Source: Actinomycetota bacterium
Lineage (GTDB): Bacteria > Actinomycetota > Acidimicrobiia > Acidimicrobiales > JAJPHE01
DNA: 64,000 nucleotides
Reading direction: 5' to 3'
NCBI GenBank assembly: GCA_027315345.1
Contig: DAHUYE010000008.1
Coordinates: forward strand, 153,095 to 217,094
How positions within the stretch are numbered: position 1 is the stretch's first letter; every line of letters starts with the position of its first letter. Position numbers and translations under genes: made by a program. Below are positions 43,834 through 52,975 of the stretch, piece by piece. The notes beneath the pieces are model-generated. The model saw only the letters and a list, made by a program, of their open reading frames with translations, was not told the DNA's origin and did not search any database.

Positions 43834-44328
43834 TCACACTCCGGTGGGGTTGAGCTTGCGGTGGTCCCAGGACACCACCCGGTCGACCAGAAGGCGGACC
43901 CCCACCCGCTTGTGCAGCATGACCTCGACCAGCGGCTTCACCTCCTCGCTGTAGGGACCGTTGTAGCGCTCCCAGACGCTGACCCCCAGGGCCCAGAGCC
44001 GCTCGGGATCATCGACTATCTCGGCCCGGCCGACCAGCTCCACGCCCCGCAGCTGGTCGTAGGTGTCCCCGTCCTCCACCATGCAGGTGATGGTCGGATT
44101 GCGACGCAGGTTCTGGACCTTTTGGGACTTGGCCTTGGTCTCGAAGGCCATCGCCCCCTCCAGGAACCCGTACCACATCGCCACGGTATGGATGGTGCCG
44201 TCGTGGTTGATGGAGCAGAGCGAAGCCACCCTCCGCCCGGCCAGGAAGTCATCGATCTCCTCGGGCGTCATCCGGATGAGGTGGCGCTGGTTCACGCCGT
44301 GGCCCATGGGTCCGGGGGTGTCGCTCAT
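43834..44328 (-). CDS. F420-dependent split-barrel (PPOX-fold) protein
   Basis: This 164-residue protein has the FMN/F420-binding split-barrel pattern: MTPEEIDDFLAGRRVASLCS, GTIHTVAMWYGFLEGAMAFE and AKSQKVQNLRRNPTITCMVE. Such actinobacterial proteins use F420 to reduce double bonds or bind flavin-like cofactors. It converges with the F420-type oxidoreductase gene, 10 bp away, and precedes it on the opposite strand. It is not HsaB, which has a different flavin-reductase motif set. Confidence 0.82.
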   Translation of the reverse strand: MSDTPGPMGHGVNQRHLIRMTPEEIDDFLAGRRVASLCSINHDGTIHTVAMWYGFLEGAMAFETKAKSQKVQNLRRNPTITCMVEDGDTYDQLRGVELVGRAEIVDDPERLWALGVSVWERYNGPYSEEVKPLVEVMLHKRVGVRLLVDRVVSWDHRKLNPTGV

Positions 44329-44340
44329 TCCTGCAGTGAA

Positions 44341-45798
44341 CTACTCCTGGGGTCCGCCCGCCAGGGCCCGGCCGGCCCGACGTCCGAAGAAGGTGCCGTC
44401 GCCCAGCGACATGCCGCTGCAGTAGCCCCACCCGGGCAGGCCGGAGGTGGTGCGCCCGGCGGCGTGCAGCCCGGGGATGGGCCGGCCGTCGACGTCGACG
44501 ACCCTGGCATCCACATCGGTGTGCAGGCCGCCCAGGGTGAAGGAGACGAAGGCGCGGTCGGCCAGCTCGATCGCCCCGAGGGGTGGCTCCAGAGGGCGCA
44601 ACCAGCGGGCCGCCTTGTGGAAGAGAGGGTCCTCTCCTCTGGCGGCGTGGCGGTTGTAGGCCGCCACCGTCTCCTCCAGGACCCCCGGTGTCATGCCCAG
44701 CTCCTGAGCCAGTTCGGCGGCGTCGGCCCCCACCCATCCGGCCGGATAGAACTTCCCGATGTCGGAGAGGCCCTCGTGGATGGCATCGTCGATGATGGCG
44801 AAGGCCCGGCCTCCCTGGCGGAACATGACGGCCTGGCCGATGCGGCCGAAGTAGGTGTCCTCGTTGATGAACCGCTGGCCCAAGCTGTTCACGAGCAGGC
44901 CCTCCAGGTACAGCTCGGGCAGGCCGAAAGCAGCCTCGGCCGCCTCCATGTGCAGGGTCTCGGCCCCCATTGCCTGGGCCATGCGGATGCAGCGGCCGTC
45001 GTCCCCGTCGGTGCCGAGCTTGGCCTTCCCGAGCAGGTGGGGAGCGTGGTGGGCCAGCATCTCTTCGTTGTAGATGAAGCCTCCGCCGGCCAGCACCACA
45101 CCCCGCCGGGCCCGGATGTGCCGCTGGGCCCCGCCCTGGCGGACGATAACCCCGGTGACGGCCCCGTCCCGCTCCCGGACCAGGCGCTGGACGGCGGTCT
45201 CGGTGATGGTCCGGGCCCCGGCGGCTTCGGCGGCGGCGGCCAGATGAGCCATGAGGACCACTCCGCTGGTGTGACCCATGGGCCGCTTGTTGTGGGCGAT
45301 GGGGACATGACCCCGGGGGGCCGGCCGGGCCATCTCATTGAAGGGAAAGCCGTTCTCTCCCCCGGTGAACATGAGGCCGTCATCGGTCAGCGGCTCGGGG
45401 AAGGTCCCCGTGTAGAGACTGGCCTTGAACGGGACGCCGCACCCGGTGAGCCAGTGGAAGTGCTCGACCGACTGACGACAGTAGAGGTCGATCTTGGCCT
45501 CATCGGCCCCGGGGCCGGTGGCGGCCATGACGAAGGCGAACATGTCATCGGGCGTGTCCTCGAAGCCACAGGCCTCCTGCAGGGGAGTGCCGCCCCCCAG
45601 GTACACACACCCCCCGGACATGGCCGAAGCGCCCCCGGCCAGCCCGGCCCGCTCCAGCACCATGACGTCCAGACCGGCTCGGGCCGCCTCGATGGCCGCC
45701 GATAGCCCGGCGCAGCCGGAGCCGACCACCACCACGTCGGCCTGGGTGTCGGGCGGCCCGGCCGCCTCGGACCACACAGGGGCCACCGGAGAGTCCAC
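44341..45798 (-). CDS. KstD/fumarate-reductase-like FAD-dependent dehydrogenase
   Basis: This flavoprotein of about 485 residues has VVVGSGCAGLSAAIEAARAG, ERAGLAGGASAMSGGC, the second nucleotide motif RARRGVVLAGGGFIYN and the C-terminal SFTLGGLHTDVDARVVD and GYCSGMSLGDGTFFG. It belongs with 3-ketosteroid dehydrogenases and fumarate reductases but lacks the PPFY signature of the enzyme at 30719. It may desaturate another position of the steroid nucleus. GTG at 45798 has AGGG eight bases upstream; starts at 45807 or further out are possible. Confidence 0.82.
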   Translation of the reverse strand: MDSPVAPVWSEAAGPPDTQADVVVVGSGCAGLSAAIEAARAGLDVMVLERAGLAGGASAMSGGCVYLGGGTPLQEACGFEDTPDDMFAFVMAATGPGADEAKIDLYCRQSVEHFHWLTGCGVPFKASLYTGTFPEPLTDDGLMFTGGENGFPFNEMARPAPRGHVPIAHNKRPMGHTSGVVLMAHLAAAAEAAGARTITETAVQRLVRERDGAVTGVIVRQGGAQRHIRARRGVVLAGGGFIYNEEMLAHHAPHLLGKAKLGTDGDDGRCIRMAQAMGAETLHMEAAEAAFGLPELYLEGLLVNSLGQRFINEDTYFGRIGQAVMFRQGGRAFAIIDDAIHEGLSDIGKFYPAGWVGADAAELAQELGMTPGVLEETVAAYNRHAARGEDPLFHKAARWLRPLEPPLGAIELADRAFVSFTLGGLHTDVDARVVDVDGRPIPGLHAAGRTTSGLPGWGYCSGMSLGDGTFFGRRAGRALAGGPQE

Positions 45799-45989
45799 TT
45801 CAGGCACCCTAACCAGGCGCGGTGGCCCCCGACCGGCCCCCGCCGGCTCCGGTCTCCCATTGAGCGGAACGGGTCCATCCCGGCTGGCGGCCGGGATGGG
45901 ATCAGGATGCCAGCCTGCGGTGGAATCCGGGGACATCGGAGCTAGCTTCTGTCGGGGAGTCGCTCCGGCGACGTCGGGGGGATCTGCCA
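45799..45989. other. Divergent intergenic region with weak KstR-like half-site
   Basis: The region separates the flavoprotein gene from the transporter operon. GGAACGGGTCC near 45866-45876 resembles a KstR site with a degraded right half (GTC for GTT). I see no clear promoter hexamers. The transporter start has a GGGGGGA ribosome site. Confidence 0.35.
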
Positions 45990-47501
45990 GTGGGTCTGCG
46001 AGGGTCGAAGAAGGGGCGGCGGCTGGCGCCGCTCTTGCTCGTGGTCTGCGTGTTGTGCGCTGCCTGCGGGGCCAGGGTCAGCCCCACCCTGCGCAGGGAG
46101 GCGGCCGCCGCCGCCCTGAACGCCGGTGGCGGGGCTGGCTCCGGATCGGGCTCGGGGACCTCGTATGCCTCGGTCGGGGCGGGGACGTCGGGTGGCTCGG
46201 CGGGGAGCTCAGCGGGGGGCGCCGGCGGCGGGGGCGCCTCGGCCGCATCGGGAGGAGCCGCCGCCGCATCCGGAGGGGCCGGAGGCACGAGCGGATCCGG
46301 CGGCGCAACCACCGCGTCCGGGCCGGCCGTCGGCAGTTCCGCCCCCACCGGTGGCAACGGCGGGGCGACCGATGTCGGGGTCAGCGCCACCGCTATCCAG
46401 ATCGCCAACGTCTCCGATCTGTCCGGGCCGGTCCCCGGGCTCTTCCAGGGGGCGGTGGTCGGCACCCGGGCCTACTTCAACTACGTCAACTCCCAGGGGG
46501 GCGTGTACGGGCGCCAGCTCGACCTACAGCCCGTCGACTCCCAGACCGATTGCAACCAGACCGAGAACGCCTACAACAGCGAGATCAACAAGGTGTTCGC
46601 CTTCGTGGGCGGCTTCGCCCTCTATGACAACTGCGCCGCCCAGGTACTCTCCCAGCACACCTCGGTCCCCTCCGTGCAGTACATGCTCTCGGCCCCGGCT
46701 CTGGCCCTGCCCAACAACTACAGCGTCGATCCCATCCAGCCTGGTGAGTACACCAACGGGTACTTCAAGTACTACGACACCAAACTCGGCACCGACGTCC
46801 AGCACGTGGGCACCGTCTATCCCAACATCCCGAGTGCGGTGGCCCAGGAGGAGGGCTTCCAGAACTCGGCCCAGTCCGTGGGCTGGAAATTCGTCTATGC
46901 CCGGGCTGCCGACGCCACCGAGACCAACTTCCAGACCGATGTGATCCGCATGCAGAGCGAGGGTGTGAAGATCGTCTTCCTGGCCGCCACCAACGCGGAA
47001 AACGCCGCCATCCTCATCTCCGAGATCCGCCAGCAGAACTGGAACCCGGTCATCATCGCCCCAGTGGCCTACGCCTCCAACTTTATCCAGCTGGTAGGTG
47101 GCCAGCAGGCTGCCGAGGGGATCCTGGGCGCCCAGTTGTTCGCCCTCTTCTTCAACGCCTCGGACGCCTCGGCCATACCGGAGGTGGCCCTGTTCCAGCA
47201 CTGGATGCAGAGCACCGCCCCCAGCCAGGCTCTCGACCTGGAGGGAATGTACGGCTGGGCCGAGGCGGCCCTGTTCGTCCAGGCCCTCAAAGCGGCCGGG
47301 CCCCGGGCCACCCGGGCGTCCCTGCTCGCCGCGCTGCACGGAGTCAAGGAATTCAGTGACAACGGGATGATCGGCCAGGCCGATCCCGGTGACCGCCAGC
47401 CCACCAACTGCTATGTCCTGTGGCAGATCCACAACGGCCAGTTCCAGCGGGTGGACTCCCCCGCCTCCTCCTACCGGTGCGACGGCACCATGGCCAGCTG
47501 A
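45990..47501 (+). CDS. Liv-type ABC transporter substrate-binding lipoprotein
   Basis: This 503-residue protein has a lipoprotein signal (LLLVVCVLCAACGAR), then about 80 residues of Gly/Ser/Ala-rich linker, then a type-I periplasmic binding domain (TDVGVSATAIQIANVSDLSG, AYFNYVNSQGGVYGRQLDL). The linker would hold the domain away from the membrane in a thick envelope. The start is GTG at 45990. It heads a coupled operon with the permease and ATPases downstream. It resembles the binding protein at 12471 over the mature domain. The ligand is unknown; steroid-type compounds are inferred from location. Confidence 0.88.
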   Translation: MGLRGSKKGRRLAPLLLVVCVLCAACGARVSPTLRREAAAAALNAGGGAGSGSGSGTSYASVGAGTSGGSAGSSAGGAGGGGASAASGGAAAASGGAGGTSGSGGATTASGPAVGSSAPTGGNGGATDVGVSATAIQIANVSDLSGPVPGLFQGAVVGTRAYFNYVNSQGGVYGRQLDLQPVDSQTDCNQTENAYNSEINKVFAFVGGFALYDNCAAQVLSQHTSVPSVQYMLSAPALALPNNYSVDPIQPGEYTNGYFKYYDTKLGTDVQHVGTVYPNIPSAVAQEEGFQNSAQSVGWKFVYARAADATETNFQTDVIRMQSEGVKIVFLAATNAENAAILISEIRQQNWNPVIIAPVAYASNFIQLVGGQQAAEGILGAQLFALFFNASDASAIPEVALFQHWMQSTAPSQALDLEGMYGWAEAALFVQALKAAGPRATRASLLAALHGVKEFSDNGMIGQADPGDRQPTNCYVLWQIHNGQFQRVDSPASSYRCDGTMAS

Positions 47502-47505
47502 CCCG

Positions 47506-49416
47506 TTGTCCGAGTTTCTGACCTACACCATCATCGGTCTGGTCACCGGCTGCATCTACGCCCTGACAGCGTCGGGCCTGGTGGTGACCTACATGACCAC
47601 CGGGATCCTCAACTTCGGGCACGGGGCGGTCAGCATGGTGGCGGCCTTCGCCTATTGGCAGCTGACCGTCGAGTGGCACGTCCCCGTGCTGGTGGCCCTG
47701 GTGCTGGTCGTCCTGATCGGAGCGCCGGTATTCGGCGCCCTACTGGAGCGCCTGCTGATGAGGCCACTGCAGGGCAAGCCGGTCGAACTCCAGGTGGTCG
47801 TCACCGTCGGGCTGCTCATATTCCTGCTCGGGCTGGCCAACCTGGCCTGGAGCCCGGCCGCCTCCGCCACCCGAACCCTCCCCCGCTTCTTCAGCGGCCA
47901 CAGCCTGAAGTTGGCCTCTGTTTTCGTCGATTACCACTCGATCGTGGTGGTGGCCGTGGCGGTGGCCGTGGCCGTAGGGCTGCGCTTCTTCTTCTCCGTA
48001 TCCCGGACCGGCGTGGCCATGCGAGCCGTGGTCGATAACCCCGATCTGGCCGCCATGGTCGGGGCACGGCCCTATCGGATCGCCCAGTTCTCCTGGGCCT
48101 TGGGGGCGGCCTTGGCCGCCCTGGGCGGGGTCCTGCTGGCGCCGCTGCAGGGGGCCCTCAACATCGACCTGTTGACCCTCACCGTCATCCTGGCCATCGT
48201 GCCGGCCGTCATCGGACGGCTCCGCAGCCTGCCCCTCACGGTGGCCGGCGGTCTGGTCATCGGGTTGGCTGTGACCTATGCCGTCGGGTACCTGCCCCCC
48301 AACAGCTTCGTGGCCAAGGCTCAGACGGCCATCCCCATGGTCATTCTCTTCCTGGCCCTGGTCCTCCTGCGCCAGGAGCGGCTCCGCAGCGGCCGGGTCA
48401 GCGGCATGACCCTGGCCCGGGCCCCGTCGTTGGCCCGCTCCCTACAGGCCGGCGTGTTGTTCATAGCCGCCTCGGTGCTGGTGTCTGAACTGCTGTCCGG
48501 GGTTAACCTGGCCACCGCCACCCGGGGAGTGGTGCTGGGCATCGCCTTCCTCTCCCTGGTGCTCCTGACCGGCTACGCCGGACAGGTCTCCCTGGGCCAG
48601 ATGACCTTCGTCGGGACCGGCGCCTACGCCATGGCCCACCTGGGCCACCACGGATCCTTGGTCGGCGCCCTGGCCGCCATGGCCGTCTCGGGGGTGTTGG
48701 GAGCAGTGGTGGCGGTCTTCGCCGTCCGGCTCCGGGGCCTGTACCTGGCCCTGTCGACTCTGGCCTTCGCCTACGCCATGGACTACATCTTTTTCGACCA
48801 GCATTTCGGTCCCTACGGCTCGGGGCTGGCGGTGGACCGTCTGCATGTGCCCGGACTGGACACCACCTCGGACAAGGGCTTCTTCGTCCTGGGGGCGGTC
48901 ATCTTCGCCGTTGCCAGCATCGGCCTTCTCGCTCTGCGCCGCGGGCGTTACGGCCGCCGGCTAGCCGCTCTCAACGACTCCCCCCAAGCCTGCGCCACCC
49001 TGGGGGTGAACATCGCCTACACCAAGCTGGCCGTGTTCAGCGCCTCCGCCGCCCTGGCCGGCCTGGCCGGTGCCCTCTACGGCGGCCAGCAGCACCTGGT
49101 TACCTCGGCCGACTTCCAGACCTTCAACAGCCTGGTGCTGTTGCTGCTGGTGCTGATGGGAGGCAAGAACCTGGTGTCGGGAGCGCTGGCCACCGCCGTC
49201 CTCTACGCCCTGTTCCCGGTCCTGCAGCAGCACGTTCCCTCCCTGTCCAACGTCCAATACGTGCTGGTCGGCCTGGGCGCTCTCACTCTGGGCCGCTACC
49301 CCGACGGCCTGGGGGGCCACATGACCCGGCTCCGGGAACTCATAGCCGACCGGACCGGCGGCCAGACGGCTTCGCTCACCCTGGAAGGGGACCGACTTGT
49401 CGGTGCCGACGGCTGA
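47506..49416 (+). CDS. Fused LivH-LivM permease
   Basis: This 636-residue membrane protein again joins LivH (EFLTYTIIGLVTGCIYALTA, TGILNFGHGAVSM) and LivM (GYAGQVSLGQMTFVGTGAYA, LRLRGLYLALSTLAFAYAMD, LNDSPQACATLGVN). It parallels the protein at 6420 throughout, so the fusion is an old feature of this transporter type. The TTG start at 47506 follows the binding-protein stop by four bases. Its stop lies inside the next gene, so the ATPase is coupled. Confidence 0.88.
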   Translation: MSEFLTYTIIGLVTGCIYALTASGLVVTYMTTGILNFGHGAVSMVAAFAYWQLTVEWHVPVLVALVLVVLIGAPVFGALLERLLMRPLQGKPVELQVVVTVGLLIFLLGLANLAWSPAASATRTLPRFFSGHSLKLASVFVDYHSIVVVAVAVAVAVGLRFFFSVSRTGVAMRAVVDNPDLAAMVGARPYRIAQFSWALGAALAALGGVLLAPLQGALNIDLLTLTVILAIVPAVIGRLRSLPLTVAGGLVIGLAVTYAVGYLPPNSFVAKAQTAIPMVILFLALVLLRQERLRSGRVSGMTLARAPSLARSLQAGVLFIAASVLVSELLSGVNLATATRGVVLGIAFLSLVLLTGYAGQVSLGQMTFVGTGAYAMAHLGHHGSLVGALAAMAVSGVLGAVVAVFAVRLRGLYLALSTLAFAYAMDYIFFDQHFGPYGSGLAVDRLHVPGLDTTSDKGFFVLGAVIFAVASIGLLALRRGRYGRRLAALNDSPQACATLGVNIAYTKLAVFSASAALAGLAGALYGGQQHLVTSADFQTFNSLVLLLLVLMGGKNLVSGALATAVLYALFPVLQQHVPSLSNVQYVLVGLGALTLGRYPDGLGGHMTRLRELIADRTGGQTASLTLEGDRLVGADG

Positions 49417-50218
49417 GCCGGCCATGCGGGCTGAGGGCAACCCGCAGGGCGGAGTGGTTCTGGCCGTGGCGGAGGTGTCGGTCAGTTTCGGGGGAATCCG
49501 CGCCCTTCATCAGGTCAGCCTGGAGGCCCGGGCCGGCGGGGTGACGGGCCTGATCGGGCCCAACGGCGCCGGTAAGACCACCCTGTTCAACGTCATCACC
49601 GGACTGGAGAAGCCGACCCAGGGCCGGGTCGGCCTGGGCGGCACCGACCTGTCCGGGATGCCGCCCCACCGCCGGGCCCGTCTGGGCATGGCCCGCACCT
49701 TCCAACGTCTCGAGGTCTTCGGCAGCCTCTCGGTGCGGGACAACATCCTGACCGGGGCCGAGTTCCACCGCTCCTGGTCCCGTCACGCCGATGACCCGGG
49801 TTCGGTCACCGAGGAGATTCTCGACCGCATCGGGCTTCGGGCCGTAGCCGATCTCCGGGTCGATGCCATACCCACCGGGATGGCCCGGTTGGTCGAGCTG
49901 GGCCGGGCTCTGGCCACCCGGCCCCGGCTCCTCCTCCTGGACGAGCCCGGCTCGGGTCTGGACGAGAACGAGTCCGAAGAGCTGGGCCGGCTGCTGGTGG
50001 ACCTGGGCGAGGCCGGCATGGCCGTGCTGTTGGTCGAGCACGACGTCGACCTGGTCATGCGCATCTCCGAGCGCGTCTTTGTCCTCGACTTCGGCCGCAT
50101 CATCGCCTCCGGCTCCTCCTCGGAAGTCCAAGCCAACCCCGACGTCCGGGCCGCCTACCTCGGCACCCAACCCGCCGATGTCGATGACCCATCCGGTCCC
50201 GGCGGTGGTGGCGCATGA
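49397..50218 (+). CDS. LivG-type ABC ATPase
   Basis: This 273-residue ATPase has Walker A GPNGAGKTTLFN and Walker B LLLLDEPGSGLDE. The signature position reads IPTGMARLVELGRAL, in place of the common LPYGxQR, as in the fused protein at 4832. The TTG start at 49397 is inside the permease gene by 20 bp; a GTG at 49403 is an alternative. It pairs with LivF encoded next. Confidence 0.9.
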   Translation: MSVPTAEPAMRAEGNPQGGVVLAVAEVSVSFGGIRALHQVSLEARAGGVTGLIGPNGAGKTTLFNVITGLEKPTQGRVGLGGTDLSGMPPHRRARLGMARTFQRLEVFGSLSVRDNILTGAEFHRSWSRHADDPGSVTEEILDRIGLRAVADLRVDAIPTGMARLVELGRALATRPRLLLLDEPGSGLDENESEELGRLLVDLGEAGMAVLLVEHDVDLVMRISERVFVLDFGRIIASGSSSEVQANPDVRAAYLGTQPADVDDPSGPGGGGA

Positions 50219-50976
50219 CGACCACCGCGTCCATTCGGACCCGGACCGGCCCGGCCGGAAACATCCCTCCGGCGCCGGCCCTGGAGCTGATCGAATTGCG
50301 GGCCGCCTACGGGCGCATTGAGGTGCTTCACGGGGTCAACCTGACCGTCCCGACCGGCACGGTGGTGGCTCTGCTCGGACCCAACGGGGCCGGAAAGACG
50401 ACCACCCTCAACGTGATCGGAGGAGCGCTGGAACCGCGATCCGGCTGCGTGCATGTGGCCGGGGTCCATGTCAACGGTGCCTCTCCTGACGGGCTGGCCC
50501 GGGCCGGTGTCTGCCGCATCCCCGAGGGCCGGGGCATCTTCCCCAACCTGACCGTGGCCGAGAACCTGCGCATGTGCACCTACAGCGCGGCGCTGAGCGT
50601 GGCTGAGATCGAGGAACAGAGCTTCGCCCGCTTTCCTCGTCTGGGTGAGCGCCGGGGCCAGCTGGCCGGCACCATGTCCGGCGGGGAGCAGCAGATGCTG
50701 GCCATGGCCCGGGCCCTGGTGAGCCGGCCTGGCCTTCTCCTCCTGGACGAGATCTCCATGGGGCTGGCTCCCCTAATTGTCTCTGAGCTGTACTCGCTGG
50801 TGGGCGCCATGGCCCAGGATGGCGTGACCGTGCTACTGACCGAACAGTTTGCGGAAATGGCCATGGAGATCTGTGACTTTGCCGCCGTGATGATCCACGG
50901 ACGGATCATGCACGTCGGCCAGCCCCAGGACGTGGCCGGGTACATGTCGGAGGCCTATCTGGGCGGCGTCGAGTGA
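50215..50976 (+). CDS. LivF-type ABC ATPase
   Basis: This 253-residue ATPase has Walker A GPNGAGKTTTLN, signature MSGGEQQMLAMARAL and Walker B LLLLDEISMGLAPLIV. The family Asp-Glu is followed by Ile-Ser, as usual for LivF. Both ends overlap neighbours by 4 bp (ATGA upstream, GTGA downstream), so LivG, LivF and the secreted protein are translated together. Confidence 0.92.
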   Translation: MTTTASIRTRTGPAGNIPPAPALELIELRAAYGRIEVLHGVNLTVPTGTVVALLGPNGAGKTTTLNVIGGALEPRSGCVHVAGVHVNGASPDGLARAGVCRIPEGRGIFPNLTVAENLRMCTYSAALSVAEIEEQSFARFPRLGERRGQLAGTMSGGEQQMLAMARALVSRPGLLLLDEISMGLAPLIVSELYSLVGAMAQDGVTVLLTEQFAEMAMEICDFAAVMIHGRIMHVGQPQDVAGYMSEAYLGGVE

Positions 50977-52334
50977 ATCGGCGGCGCTCCCGCCAGAGCC
51001 GGCCGGCCGGCCCCGGAACGAACCGGCCTGGCCTGCTGGCCGTGGGCGGGGCGCTCACCCTGGTGGCCGGGGTCGGGTTCCTGGCTGCACCCCGGGCCGG
51101 GGCCGACACCGGGTTGGGCAGCTACAGCCTCTATGCCTCCGCCCCCGGCGTGGAGTGGACCTATGACTCCCCCACCGCCCCCACCCACCCCGAACTGGAC
51201 GCCGAAATCCCCGAGACGGTCGCCCGCCTCCAGCCCGGTCCGGTCGGCTACGGCCTGGCCGCGGTGGCTTGGCCCGGGACCCTCATCGCCGACGGCGGCT
51301 CCACCGCCGGGCTGGTGGGCCTCACCCTGCCCCCGCCGCTGGCCGCCAACGCCAACGAACCGGTGCGAGCCGAAGCCCGGACCGGCTCCGGTCCTCCCAC
51401 CGTGACCAACGACAGCTATCCAGGAACGACCATGACGGCCACCGCCACCGACCAGGAGGTGTCGGGGGTGGCCACCATGGCCGGCTCCACCGGCCCCGCC
51501 CCATCGTCCTCTACCGGGGCGACCAGCTCGAGCAGCGACGTCAGGCTGGAGGCAAACGGCCTGGTCACCACGGTGGCCACCAGCACGGTCAAGGACATCA
51601 ATCTGGGTGGGGTGGTCAAGATCGCCTCGGTCACCTCCACCGCCAGCGCCTCCAGCAACGGCGCCCGGGCCAGCGTCACCGGCTCCACCGTGGTCTCGGG
51701 GATGACAGTGGCCGGCCAGCCCGTGAGCGTGGACCAGTCCGGCCTTCACGTATTGACCAGTTCGGCCCCCCTCAACGCCATCGCATCCCAGATCGTCAAC
51801 ACCGCCATAGCCGGTGCGGGTATGAAGATCGAGGTCAGCCAGCCCACCCGGAGCGTGGACGCAGGCAACGCCAGCTACGACGCCGGCTCCATGGTCTTCT
51901 TCTGGTCCCCGCCCGGCAGCGGGGGCCAGACCTTCACCGCCACCATCGGCGGGGCCACCATCGACCTGCAGGCCGCTCCGGGCGCGGCCGTCTCCTCCAC
52001 CGGGGTGGGCGCCACCTCCGGCTCGGCCCCGGCCGCCGGCACCGGGACGGCGGCCGGTTCGATCGGCTCGGCGCCCTCCGTGCCCGGTTCCACCTCGTCC
52101 AGCCCCGTCGGGGACACGACCCCGGCCCCGGCCCCGGCTTCGTCGGGCGGGACACCCGCGGGGCGGGGCCTCTCGGTCAGCCGGGCCTCGTACTCCCTGC
52201 CCGGGGGTGTCTCCCCGGTCTGGCCCATACTGTTCCTGCTCGGATCGGCGGCCATAGCCGCCGGCCTGCGTCGCCTACCCGATCGGGTACTGGAAGAAGG
52301 CGGCACCGCCTGTTCCCTGGAGGGGAGTTCTTGA
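50973..52334 (+). CDS. Secreted, C-terminally anchored Ser/Thr/Ala-rich protein of unknown function
   Basis: This 453-residue protein has an Arg-rich N-terminus with a signal sequence (LLAVGGALTLVAGVGFLAA, cleavage likely after APRAGA). A large extracytoplasmic part rich in Ser, Thr, Ala and Gly follows. A C-terminal helix (WPILFLLGSAAIAAGL) and a short basic-acidic tail complete it. I recognise no enzyme motif. Beta-rich repeats with many small residues suggest a surface or envelope-spanning protein. It is coupled to LivF by GTGA and to the next membrane protein by TTGA, so it is likely a transporter accessory that brings substrate to the binding lipoprotein. Confidence 0.8.
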   Translation: MNRRRSRQSRPAGPGTNRPGLLAVGGALTLVAGVGFLAAPRAGADTGLGSYSLYASAPGVEWTYDSPTAPTHPELDAEIPETVARLQPGPVGYGLAAVAWPGTLIADGGSTAGLVGLTLPPPLAANANEPVRAEARTGSGPPTVTNDSYPGTTMTATATDQEVSGVATMAGSTGPAPSSSTGATSSSSDVRLEANGLVTTVATSTVKDINLGGVVKIASVTSTASASSNGARASVTGSTVVSGMTVAGQPVSVDQSGLHVLTSSAPLNAIASQIVNTAIAGAGMKIEVSQPTRSVDAGNASYDAGSMVFFWSPPGSGGQTFTATIGGATIDLQAAPGAAVSSTGVGATSGSAPAAGTGTAAGSIGSAPSVPGSTSSSPVGDTTPAPAPASSGGTPAGRGLSVSRASYSLPGGVSPVWPILFLLGSAAIAAGLRRLPDRVLEEGGTACSLEGSS

Positions 52335-52963
52335 CCACGGTTCCTGCTTCGACGGCCCCCGCCTCAGCCGGTCCCAGGCCCTCGGGCCCCCAACCGGCCG
52401 GATCGGCCGTCCGGGTGGGGACGGAATCGTCAGCCGATCTGGCCTCGAGGGTCAAGTCCCTGCGCACTCAGGTGGCCGAGGGACGCCTGGATCGGGCCCT
52501 GCTCATGGTGGGCGGACTGCTGCTTCCGTTGGGACTTCTGCTCATCGTCCTGGCCTGGCTGGGGGCGTCCCACACCGTTCTCCTCTTCGAGCAGGTCCCC
52601 TACATGATCTCCGGTGGCCTGCTTGGACTGGCCCTGGTCTTCGTCGGAGGGTTCGTCTATTTCGCCTACTGGCAGACCCTGCTCGTCAGGGAGGGAAGAG
52701 AACAGGCCCGCCGGCTGGAATCGGTGCTGGAGCGGATCGAGTCCCACCTCTCCACCGCCGCCGATCAGGCCGTCACCGCCCGGGCCACCGGTTCGGGCAT
52801 CCGGACCCGGCCGGCGGTCACGACCTGGTTGGCGACCCCGACGGGCACCATGCTCCACCGGCCGGACTGTCAGGTGGTCAAGGACCGGGGGGATTTGCAC
52901 CGGGTGGCAGCCGGGGCCAAGGGCTACGAGCCGTGCCGGATCTGCCGTCCCGATCTGGGCTGA
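52331..52963 (+). CDS. Two-helix membrane protein with Ada-like His/Cys motif
   Basis: This 210-residue protein has a Pro/Ala/Ser-rich N-terminus and two membrane helices (LLMVGGLLLPLGLLLIVLAWL and YMISGGLLGLALVFVGGFVYF, each given here in part). A coiled-coil-like stretch follows (REQARRLESVLERIESHL). The C-terminal module LHRPDCQVV plus YEPCRICRP has the H-x3-C...C-x2-C spacing of Ada-type zinc sites. The TTG start overlaps the upstream stop and has GGAGGGGAG just before it. It ends the transporter operon. Function unknown; a metal-binding assembly factor is possible. Confidence 0.8.
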   Translation: MTTVPASTAPASAGPRPSGPQPAGSAVRVGTESSADLASRVKSLRTQVAEGRLDRALLMVGGLLLPLGLLLIVLAWLGASHTVLLFEQVPYMISGGLLGLALVFVGGFVYFAYWQTLLVREGREQARRLESVLERIESHLSTAADQAVTARATGSGIRTRPAVTTWLATPTGTMLHRPDCQVVKDRGDLHRVAAGAKGYEPCRICRPDLG

Positions 52964-52975
52964 GGACCGTCGCCC

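Noticed and set aside
43834..44328. HsaB flavin reductase
   Set aside because: The sequence fits the F420-type split-barrel family and lacks the HsaB pattern; it is also far from hsaA.
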